A DNA stretch of 49,058 bases from contig DKSK01000023.1 of assembly GCA_002472565.1 (NCBI GenBank), positions 1-49,058 of the forward strand, given 5' to 3'. The notes beneath the pieces were generated by a model, which saw nothing but the letters and a program-made list of their open reading frames with translations, was not told where the DNA came from and made no database searches. A program made the position numbers and the translations under genes. Shown in pieces: positions 9,473-15,966 of this stretch. Positions within the stretch are counted from its first letter, which is position 1, and each line of letters begins with the position of its first letter. This DNA is from Bacteroidales bacterium UBA7258. GTDB lineage: Bacteria; Bacteroidota; Bacteroidia; Bacteroidales; UBA932.

Positions 9473-9480
9473 CAAATATA
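9473..9480 (-). promoter_or_regulatory. -7 box of the AraC gene (near-leaderless)
   Basis: TATATTTG on the minus strand, ending 7 bp upstream of ATG 9465. If used, the transcript would start at or next to the start codon. No clear -33 box. Confidence 0.4.
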
Positions 9481-9501
9481 AGCTAAATCTGAATATTTGG
9501 C

Positions 9502-9509
9502 TATCTTTG
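9502..9509 (+). promoter_or_regulatory. -7 box of the GNAT gene (near-leaderless)
   Basis: TATCTTTG ending 4 bp before ATG 9514. Its mirror partner for the AraC gene is 21 bp to the left. A transcript from here would be leaderless or nearly so. No clear -33 box. Confidence 0.4.
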
Positions 9510-9513
9510 CCCA

Positions 9514-10089
9514 ATGAAGATCGACATCAGAGACGCAAGACCGTCCGACGCCGAATTCCTGGCGTGGACCGTCATGGCCGGCATGGGAGCCGACTGGGAC
9601 GACCTTTCCATGGCCGTTCCCATGTGCCTGCCGGAGGATTCAATTTATTCATGGAGACACGCCCGCATCGCCGTCACGGAGGACGGCAGCCCCGCCGGCT
9701 GTCTGATCTCGTACCCGGGCGAGATCTACGCGTCCCTCAGGGACAGGACCTGGGGGCTCTTCCTCCGGGACGCAGAAAAAGGCTGCTCGGGCCTGAAGCC
9801 TTTGCAGCCTGATGCGGTACCTGCGTCCGAGCCGGAGACCTATCCGGGGGAATATTACCTCGACTCGCTCGCGGTGAGGCCCGAGTGCAGGCGCAGGGGG
9901 ATCGCGAGGCTCCTGGTCGAGGACGGGATAGCCAAAGGCCGGGCCCTCGGCTTCGGCCGGATAACCCTGCTCGCCGCCACCTCTTCGCCACGCCTCATCG
10001 CGTACTACTCGGGGCTCGGCTTCGAGCCGGAGGGCCGGATGACCTTCTTCGGCGAAGACTACACCCGCATGGTCTGGCGGGGAGTCTAG
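9514..10089 (+). CDS. GNAT-family N-acetyltransferase
   Basis: 191 residues. It begins IDIRDARPSDAEFLAW, a typical GNAT beta1-alpha1. The acetyl-CoA binding motif A is LDSLAVRPECRRRGIARLLV (about residues 116-135), with RRRGIA as the pyrophosphate loop. Motif B is LIAYYSGLGFEPEGRM near the end. The substrate cannot be predicted. The gene converges on the alpha/beta-hydrolase gene, with which it shares a CTAG stop palindrome. Composition is as GC-rich as its neighbours. Confidence 0.85.
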   Translation: MKIDIRDARPSDAEFLAWTVMAGMGADWDDLSMAVPMCLPEDSIYSWRHARIAVTEDGSPAGCLISYPGEIYASLRDRTWGLFLRDAEKGCSGLKPLQPDAVPASEPETYPGEYYLDSLAVRPECRRRGIARLLVEDGIAKGRALGFGRITLLAATSSPRLIAYYSGLGFEPEGRMTFFGEDYTRMVWRGV

Positions 10090-11831
10090 TCCTTCAGGAA
10101 GCCCTTGGCGACGAGGAATTCCCAGATGCGGTCGAGGTAGGTGTAGCTGCCGGTCCCCGGGGAGGCCGTCTTCTGGAAGCAGTGGGCCCTGAGGGCGAGG
10201 GTGTGGAGCCCGCACTGGATGCCCATGCTCCTCAGCTTCTCCCAGGCCTTGACCGAATTCATGGCGGCCCAGTCGTCCGCGTCGCCGTGGACGAAGAGCA
10301 TAGGCGCGGTGTCGAGGTCGAAGGAGAATTCCGGGGCCAGCACGGCGCTGTCGTCGTTGCCCCCGCCGCTGTTCTGCTTCTCGAGCCCGTCGGTCAGGCC
10401 GTAGGCGGGATAGATCGCGATTCCCCACTGGACCTTAGGCGAGACCTTGTCGATGTCGTCTATCGGGAGGTAGGCTTGGTGCCTCGAGGAGGTCACCCCC
10501 ATGAGGGTGAGGTGCCCGCCGGCCGAACCGCCCATGATTCCGATCCTGTCCGGGTCGAGCCCCTTCGCGGCGGCCTCACTGCGGACGATGCGGATGGTGC
10601 GCTGCAGGTCCTCCCATGCCGTGGTGTGCTTGGCCAGGCCCTCAGGGCGCGGGGTGCGGTACTTAAGGGTGACGACGGTCACGCCCTTCGCGTTGAGGTA
10701 GCGCCTCGCCGGGGCGACCTCGAAGCCGTCCGGGGCGTTCTTCTGGTACGATCCGCCGGAGTAGATTATCTGTATAGCTTTGGTCTTTAAAACTTTAGGT
10801 ATGTGCCACTCTATGTAAGGCGTGCACTGGTTCTCCCTGAAGTCCGGGGTCTTGCCCTCAGGCCATATGTCCTCCTTGGCGTAGAAGCCCCTCGCCGTGT
10901 CGCTGTCGAACCTGTCCATGAGCGCCACCTCCGGCTCAAGCTTTCCGAGGAAGCCCATCTGCCTCAGGAATTCGATCCCGCGCTCCAGCCCGTAGGCGCC
11001 GTGGCCCTTGTCCGGGTAGAGATGGAGCTCGGCCGGGATCTTCATCCGCCTGAGCTGCCGGTACACCAGCGTCGAGCCGTTAGGCGAATACGGGTCGTTG
11101 CCCCCGTGGTGGAGGCTGAGCGGGCAGGTCTTCCCGTCGAACTTGAATACCGGACTGAGTGTCACGTCGGGGCCGTAGCCCTGGCGGGTGGCGCGGGTCC
11201 CGGCCTCGCCGTCCGTGGTCACGTAGGCGGGTGCGTTGATGATGCCGAAGTCGATGTTGCACGGGATGTCGTCCGTCTTGTCGACCCTCCCGTACGCCGG
11301 GGTCTGGGAGCTCGTGGCGAGCAGAAGGGCGAGGTGCGAGCCGGCGGACATCGAGATGACGCCTATCCTGTCGGGGTCGAAGCCCCTCTTCCCGGCCTCG
11401 CTGCGCACGACCCTGACGGCCCTCTGGCCGTCCTCCCAGGCGCTCTGGTAGATCGGGAGGCCCACCGGGCGCGGGGTCCTGTAGACGAAGTTCACGCACT
11501 GTATGCCCTCCTCGGTCAGCCGCTTGTGCCAGCGGTCTATGAGGTCTACGTCGCAGCAGTTCTGGTAGCTGCCGCCGGAGATCAGGATCATGCATGCGCC
11601 GTTTCGGACGCTGTCCGCCGGCGCCTCGAACCACTCGAGGTAGGGCGTCCTGTGTCTGTCGGCCTTGAAGCCGGGCTTGCCGGCCTCGTCGGTCATCGCC
11701 GCGATCTGGTGCGGCTGCGGGTCCGGCATCTTGCCCTTCGGCCAGATGGGTTCGCGCTCCTGGGCCGTGGCCGCGGCGGCCCAGAGGATCCCCAGAACGA
11801 GGAAAGCCTTTCTGATATAGTTGTGTGCCAT
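10086..11831 (-). CDS. Exported tandem alpha/beta hydrolase (two BD-FAE/esterase-like domains)
   Basis: About 581 residues from ATG 11831. That start gives a clean signal peptide (NYIRKAFLVLGILWAAAATAQ); an ATG at 11861, 10 codons earlier, is less likely. Two homologous halves are visible. Half 1 has SGGSYQ, YRTPRP, WEDGQR, DPDRIGVISMSAGSH (Ser nucleophile), GGNDPYSP (Asp) and DKGHGAYG (His). Half 2 has SGGSYQ, YRTPRP, WEDLQR, DPDRIGIMGGSAGGH (Ser), HGDADDW (Asp) and LRAHCFQK (His). Both triads look intact, but half 1 has SMSAGS where GxSxG is usual. The family includes carbohydrate esterases acting outside the cytoplasm; the substrate is unknown. It is the last gene of the receptor/DUF4249 operon. 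Confidence 0.85.
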   Translation of the reverse strand: MAHNYIRKAFLVLGILWAAAATAQEREPIWPKGKMPDPQPHQIAAMTDEAGKPGFKADRHRTPYLEWFEAPADSVRNGACMILISGGSYQNCCDVDLIDRWHKRLTEEGIQCVNFVYRTPRPVGLPIYQSAWEDGQRAVRVVRSEAGKRGFDPDRIGVISMSAGSHLALLLATSSQTPAYGRVDKTDDIPCNIDFGIINAPAYVTTDGEAGTRATRQGYGPDVTLSPVFKFDGKTCPLSLHHGGNDPYSPNGSTLVYRQLRRMKIPAELHLYPDKGHGAYGLERGIEFLRQMGFLGKLEPEVALMDRFDSDTARGFYAKEDIWPEGKTPDFRENQCTPYIEWHIPKVLKTKAIQIIYSGGSYQKNAPDGFEVAPARRYLNAKGVTVVTLKYRTPRPEGLAKHTTAWEDLQRTIRIVRSEAAAKGLDPDRIGIMGGSAGGHLTLMGVTSSRHQAYLPIDDIDKVSPKVQWGIAIYPAYGLTDGLEKQNSGGGNDDSAVLAPEFSFDLDTAPMLFVHGDADDWAAMNSVKAWEKLRSMGIQCGLHTLALRAHCFQKTASPGTGSYTYLDRIWEFLVAKGFLKD

Positions 11832-11862
11832 TTCTTGTGGTATGAGTCTGATAATGTCCATG

Positions 11863-12855
11863 TCAATAATAGAAGGGGTCCGGGGCCATCTTGTCCGGGA
11901 GGCGTATCTTCCACACGGCGGAGTTCGCGACGGACACGAAGCCGAGGCCGCCCGAGACGTTCTGCGGGAAGATGACCGGCTCGAAGTGCCAGAAGTCGGA
12001 GCTCTCCGAGGCCTTTATGTAGCGGTAGGTCTCCGCGGAGAGCGAGCTGACCTGCACGATGATGCAGGCGCCGGTCTTGGAATAGGTCGTGTAATTGCCC
12101 TTGTCCTCGTAGTAATAGCCCCAGAGACAGTCGTAGGGATAGATTCCCACGTTCATGACGTAGCTCTTCCCGGCGAAGGACTTGTCGGAGAAGAGGTGGT
12201 ATTTGTTCTTGACGTAGTCGTCGAAGAAGGTCTTGCTGTCGTCCTTGCCGGAGGAGTATTCCTTGAGAAGGGGCTCGTTGTCCGTGTACAGGGCGGCGCG
12301 GTTCCTCGTCGTGTCCCTGAAGGACTCCCCGCGGTAGATCTCGGCCCTCACGTTGAAGCTGTAGTAGTTCTCGTCGTCGGGCACGTCCTGCAGCCTGGTC
12401 CTGAGCGAGAGTATGCTCCTGAGTCTGTCCTCGCCGTTCTCGAAGTAGGTAGTGTCCACGCCGAGGATCTCGGGGCTCTGCGGCACCCTGACCTCGGCGG
12501 AGACCCCTTCCTCCGTTTCCAGCCTGACCTTGTCACCGGCCTTGAAGCCGGCCTTGAACACGTAGGCCTTGCAGAAGTAGAGGTCGTAGTAGGGGCTCGG
12601 CTCGGCCGTGGCGGCAAGCTCCCCGTTGACGTAGCAGCGGACGGGCCCCTTCGAGGCGTAGGGCCTGAATTCCGTCCCGAGCCCGTGGCTGAGGTAGACT
12701 ATGTGGAAGTCTTCGCCCGCGTCCATGAGGGCGTTCATCATGATCTCGTCGTCGCCCGAGACCTTGATGGTCTCGAGCGTGTTCTCGCAGCCCGTGGACA
12801 AGGCCGCGACGGCGGCGAGGGCGGCGCAGAAAAATATGCTTGCGATCTTCTCCAT
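11863..12855 (-). CDS. DUF4249 lipoprotein
   Basis: 330 residues. The N-terminus is a lipoprotein signal (AALAAVAALSTGC, Cys about 23). The body fits DUF4249 of Bacteroidota, including the late block YRYIKASESSDFWHFEPVIFPQNV and then GGLGFVSVANS. DUF4249 proteins are surface or periplasmic lipoproteins nearly always encoded just after a TonB-dependent receptor, as here (4 bp behind it). A role as the receptor's substrate-binding partner is inferred. The hydrolase gene follows with almost no spacer, so all three genes probably form one operon. Confidence 0.88.
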   Translation of the reverse strand: MEKIASIFFCAALAAVAALSTGCENTLETIKVSGDDEIMMNALMDAGEDFHIVYLSHGLGTEFRPYASKGPVRCYVNGELAATAEPSPYYDLYFCKAYVFKAGFKAGDKVRLETEEGVSAEVRVPQSPEILGVDTTYFENGEDRLRSILSLRTRLQDVPDDENYYSFNVRAEIYRGESFRDTTRNRAALYTDNEPLLKEYSSGKDDSKTFFDDYVKNKYHLFSDKSFAGKSYVMNVGIYPYDCLWGYYYEDKGNYTTYSKTGACIIVQVSSLSAETYRYIKASESSDFWHFEPVIFPQNVSGGLGFVSVANSAVWKIRLPDKMAPDPFYY

Positions 12856-12859
12856 GGCT

Positions 12860-15262
12860 CTAAAATTTGAAGGTGTAGCTGACCGAAGGCATGAAGGGCA
12901 GGATGGTTATCTTCTTGATCTTGATGGAGTCGGTCGTGACGTTCCCCTTTTCGTCGGTCTTGTAGTCGGTGTCCGAATACACGAGGTTCGGGTTCATGGC
13001 GTTGTAGACGTTGTAGACGCTTATGTTCCATATCCTTTCGCCATGGCGCCTCTGCCTGTGGAGGTTCAGCCCGAGGTTCAGGCGATGGCTGCTGGGGAGC
13101 CGGTAGTTGTTCTTGTATGGCACGTAGTCCTCGTAGCTGTCGTTGCCGTCGGGCGCGATGACGACGATCTGCCTCATAGGCACCGTCGTCGTCCCTCCCG
13201 TGGCGAAGACGAAATTGCCGGCGATGTCGACCCTGTCGCTGAACTTGTGGAAGACGGACAGGACGAGGTTGTGCCTCCTGTCGTACTTGTAGGGGTACCA
13301 CCTGCCGTTGTTGACCATGCCGTTCCTGAAGATCCTGTCGCTCTTCGAGAGGGTGTAGGACAGGAAGCCCGTCGTCTTGCCGACCGTCTTCCTGACGTAG
13401 AGTTCGGCCCCGTAGGAGCGTCCCTCTCCCATGGCGACCTTTTCGTACCAGTTGGCCGAGGTCCCCATGACCGTGGCCCCGTCCTGGTACTCGACGACGT
13501 TCTTCGTCTTCTTGTAATAGCCCTCCAGCGAGAACTCCCAGCCCTTCAGCCCGTCGTAATAGGCCCCGAGGCTGTACTGGTCGCCGACGACCGGCCTGAT
13601 GTCCTTCGTGATGGGCACCCAGAGGTCGGTCGGGAGGGAGATGTCGGTGGAGGTGAGGAGGTGGACGTACTGGGCCATCCTCGAATAGGCTGCCTTGACC
13701 GCGAAGCCCCCGCCGAGGTCGTATCTCGCCGAGAACCTCGGCTGCACGGAGCCGTAGAACTTGCCGTCCGTGCCGAAGAGGGTGAAGTGCAGGCCAGGGT
13801 TGAGGCTGAGGCGGTCGCCCACGAGGAAGTCGTCCTCGATGAAGACGGAGGCCTCATGGCCATGCATCCTCTTGCCCGACAGCTCGTTGTACGTGGAATC
13901 CTGCTGGACCTTGCCGCCCTCGACCGACTTCGTGGAGAACGAGCTCGTCTCCGGCTTGAATGTGTGGAAGACGTACTCCCCGCCGAAGCGGACCGAATGG
14001 CCGGAAGCCGGCTTCCACTCGAAGTCCATCCTGGCGCTCCAGTCGTTGATGCCGGACTTGTATTCGTACTCGTAGCTGCTGCTGAACTGCTTTTGGTAGG
14101 AGGTCTTGTACCGGTCCTCGATGCTCATGCGGTAGTTGTTGAAGGCCACGGTCGTGTTCGAGAAGAGCTTGCCGCTGAAGACGTGGTTGAACCTCGTGGC
14201 CACGATGGTGTTGCCCCAGCCGATGCGGTATTTGTCGGCCGACTTGCTGAAGGTGCCGTCCGACTGCTCCTCGTCCTCGTCGTCGAGGTCGTCCACGATG
14301 AGCCTGTCAAGGCCGTGATAGACCCCGAAATAGAGCCTGTTCCTGTCGTCGAACCTGTGCGAGAGCTTGGCGTTGGCGTCGTAGAAGTAGAAGTTCGCCC
14401 TGGCGTCGTCCTCCATGGCGAGCTTGATGAAGGGCTGGTAGAGGAGGGTGTGCATGCCCCTGAAGCTCAGCGAATAAGAGGTCCTGTCCTCCTTGAGAGG
14501 GCCTTCGACATGGATCCTGCTGGTGAGCATGCCGACGCTGACGGTGCCATGGGTCTCCTTCAGGTTGCCGTCGTTCGTCCTGACGTCGACGATGGAGGAG
14601 ATGCGGCCTCCGTACCTTGCCGGGAAAGCGCCCTTGTAGAAGGTGACCTTCTTTACAGCCTCCGGAGTGAAGACCGAGAAGATGCCCAGGACATGGTCTA
14701 TATTGTAGATAGGGATCCCGTCCAGCATCACCAGATTTTCATCCTGGCTGCCGCCTCTCACGTGGATGCCGGTCGTTCCTTCCATGCCGCCCTGGACTCC
14801 AGGGAGCATCTGGATGAATTTGATGATGTCGCTTTCTCCGAAAAGGGTAGGGGAGTTTATGACCTGGTTGATGGGCACATCCAGAGCGCTCATGTTCGTG
14901 GACCTTATGCCCACGTTGCTCCTGGCCACGACGACTGCCTCGTTCAGATTTTCAGAAGGGGTGAGCATGACATTGATGATGGTGTCCCTTTGAAGATCGA
15001 GGGTGACGGTCCTGGACTTGTAGCCGATGAAATGATATTCAAGCGTGGCCCGCCCCTCGTCGAGGCTGATGTTGTACCATCCGTATTCGTTCGATACCAC
15101 GCCTCCTCCTCCGCTCATGATTGCGGCACCGATCAGGCTTTCGCCGCTTTGTGAGTCGGTAAGATTGCCGCTGACTGTGAATTTTCTGCCACCTTGGCCA
15201 TGGGCCGCCAGGCTGAAGAGAAAGACAAAAAGTGTCAGACAAAAGAGTCCTTTTCTTGGCAT
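12860..15262 (-). CDS. TonB-dependent outer-membrane receptor (DUF4249 partner)
   Basis: 800 residues. Signal peptide (LTLFVFLFSLAAHGQ), then a carboxypeptidase-regulatory-like domain about 27-115 (SGNLTDSQSGESLIGAAI, IGYKSRTVTL). The plug follows at about 115-235 (SDIIKFIQMLPGVQGG, GIHVRGGSQDENLVMLDG, YNIDHVLGIFSVF), then a long beta-barrel ending in aromatic SVSYTFKF. The protein takes up an unidentified ligand through the outer membrane using TonB energy. It is first in an operon with the DUF4249 lipoprotein and the tandem hydrolase, which suggests uptake of an esterified or otherwise hydrolysable substrate (inference). A palindrome sits directly upstream of the start. Confidence 0.92.
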   Translation of the reverse strand: MPRKGLFCLTLFVFLFSLAAHGQGGRKFTVSGNLTDSQSGESLIGAAIMSGGGGVVSNEYGWYNISLDEGRATLEYHFIGYKSRTVTLDLQRDTIINVMLTPSENLNEAVVVARSNVGIRSTNMSALDVPINQVINSPTLFGESDIIKFIQMLPGVQGGMEGTTGIHVRGGSQDENLVMLDGIPIYNIDHVLGIFSVFTPEAVKKVTFYKGAFPARYGGRISSIVDVRTNDGNLKETHGTVSVGMLTSRIHVEGPLKEDRTSYSLSFRGMHTLLYQPFIKLAMEDDARANFYFYDANAKLSHRFDDRNRLYFGVYHGLDRLIVDDLDDEDEEQSDGTFSKSADKYRIGWGNTIVATRFNHVFSGKLFSNTTVAFNNYRMSIEDRYKTSYQKQFSSSYEYEYKSGINDWSARMDFEWKPASGHSVRFGGEYVFHTFKPETSSFSTKSVEGGKVQQDSTYNELSGKRMHGHEASVFIEDDFLVGDRLSLNPGLHFTLFGTDGKFYGSVQPRFSARYDLGGGFAVKAAYSRMAQYVHLLTSTDISLPTDLWVPITKDIRPVVGDQYSLGAYYDGLKGWEFSLEGYYKKTKNVVEYQDGATVMGTSANWYEKVAMGEGRSYGAELYVRKTVGKTTGFLSYTLSKSDRIFRNGMVNNGRWYPYKYDRRHNLVLSVFHKFSDRVDIAGNFVFATGGTTTVPMRQIVVIAPDGNDSYEDYVPYKNNYRLPSSHRLNLGLNLHRQRRHGERIWNISVYNVYNAMNPNLVYSDTDYKTDEKGNVTTDSIKIKKITILPFMPSVSYTFKF

Positions 15263-15266
15263 TGGT

Positions 15267-15288
15267 GTATTTTATGAATTCAAAATAC
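15267..15288. promoter_or_regulatory. Operator-like palindrome before the TonB receptor
   Basis: GTATTTT and AAAATAC form 7-bp inverted arms around a core holding GAATTC. The palindrome ends 4 bp from the receptor start codon. A near-consensus AATATTTG (minus strand, about 15296-15289) abuts it, so it would cover the transcription start. Confidence 0.35.
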
Positions 15289-15456
15289 AAATATTGCCAT
15301 TTTTCCCGGTATTCCAAACTCAATCGCTTCCGCCCCGATTTCTTTGCCCGCCTTCCCCTGTCTCCTCCGGACCATGCGCAGGTTCTCGTGAAAAGGCGGT
15401 TTTAGGGATCTGGCCGAGGAACCGGCGGGGAAGGAGAAAAATTTTTAAAGATTTCT
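15289..15456. other. Intergenic stretch with no gene seen
   Basis: Between the receptor start and the tRNA promoter I find no ORF with coding character and no RNA fold I recognise. ORFs crossing it read into the receptor antisense or the tRNA leader and look spurious. Confidence 0.5.
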
Positions 15457-15487
15457 TTTGCAGTTACGGAAATCAGTTGTATTTTTG
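15457..15487 (+). promoter_or_regulatory. Consensus promoter of the tRNA-Gln/tRNA-Met operon
   Basis: TTTG (15457-15460), 19 bp spacer, TATTTTTG (15480-15487): an exact Bacteroidota promoter, predicting a leader of about 95 nt before tRNA-Gln. Confidence 0.7.
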
Positions 15488-15590
15488 CAATCCCAACGAG
15501 AACAAGGTCAAGACCTATCGGTTGGCAAACTGCCGAGAAAGGTTTGCTGAACAAGCGGAAAGGGGCTGACCTGACAAGAAGGGACATCAT

Positions 15591-15661
15591 TGAGATATGG
15601 TGTAATGGTAGCACTACAGATTCTGGCTCTGTCAGTGAGGGTTCGAATCCTTCTATCTCAA
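15591..15661 (+). tRNA. tRNA-Gln (CTG anticodon)
   Basis: The acceptor TGAGATA pairs with TATCTCA (15654-15660). The anticodon arm ACAGA-TTCTGGC-TCTGT gives CTG. The T-loop GGTTCGAATCC is canonical. The discriminator is A, and the next bases are CTA, so CCA is not encoded. First of two tRNAs in one transcript. Confidence 0.93.
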
Positions 15662-15756
15662 CTAAGCACGGGCATTTGCCATTAGCAGTCCGTGCTTTTT
15701 TGCTGAAAAGCGCAAAGGCCGCGAGGTCCATGAATCGCTTGAGACACTTGCAAAAT

Positions 15757-15830
15757 GGCGGGGTAGCTCAGCTGGTTAGAGCGTCGGATTCATAATCCGG
15801 AGGTCGTGGGATCATGCCCCACTCCCGCTA
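15757..15830 (+). tRNA. tRNA-Met (CAT anticodon)
   Basis: The acceptor GGCGGGG pairs with TCCCGCT (two G-U pairs). The D-arm is GCTCAGCTGGTTAGAGC. The anticodon loop TTCATAA lies between TCGGA and TCCGG. The T-arm is GTGGG-ATCATGC-CCCAC. CCA is not encoded. CAT could in principle be a tilS-modified Ile tRNA, but the body resembles elongator Met. The T-loop departs from TTCRANY: A at position 54 and T at 58, an apparent swap of the usual U54-A58 pair. Confidence 0.9.
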
Positions 15831-15844
15831 CACTGAAAATCAAG

Positions 15845-15885
15845 AGGCTGACCAAAAGTCGAAGTGACTTAGGCCAGCCTTTTTT
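15845..15885 (+). terminator. Hairpin terminator after tRNA-Met
   Basis: AGGCTGACC pairs with GGCCAGCCT (one mismatch), an inner AAGTC pairs with GACTT, and a run of T follows. Nearly the same sequence, in the other orientation, recurs at 34856-34895. Confidence 0.75.
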
Positions 15886-15966
15886 CTGTCACAAAGATTC
15901 TCAAAGTCCTGCCCGGACTCTTCTTTCACCGTCATCAACCGTATATGGGCCTTCCCGGGATATCCC

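Noticed and set aside
8540..9514. 324-codon minus-strand ORF overlapping the AraC gene
   Set aside because: Arg/Pro/His-rich shadow frame; the AraC frame has a full double helix-turn-helix.
9649..10428. 259-codon minus-strand ORF across the GNAT gene
   Set aside because: Arg-rich translation with no motif; the GNAT frame on the other strand is clear.
10803..11975. 390-codon plus-strand ORF opposite the tandem hydrolase
   Set aside because: Low-complexity Arg/Val/Gly translation, complete overlap with a recognisable enzyme; a composition artefact.
12701..15154. 817-codon plus-strand ORF opposite the TonB receptor and DUF4249 genes
   Set aside because: It is antisense to well-recognised proteins in a GC-rich stretch where long shadow frames are expected; the translation is Val/Arg/Glu-rich with no domain or signal.
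8596..15262. GC-rich block from AraC to the TonB receptor as a horizontally acquired island
   Set aside because: It is visibly more GC-rich at third positions than the signalling operon next to it, but I see no integrase, attachment repeat or IS boundary, so transfer is not supported by composition alone.
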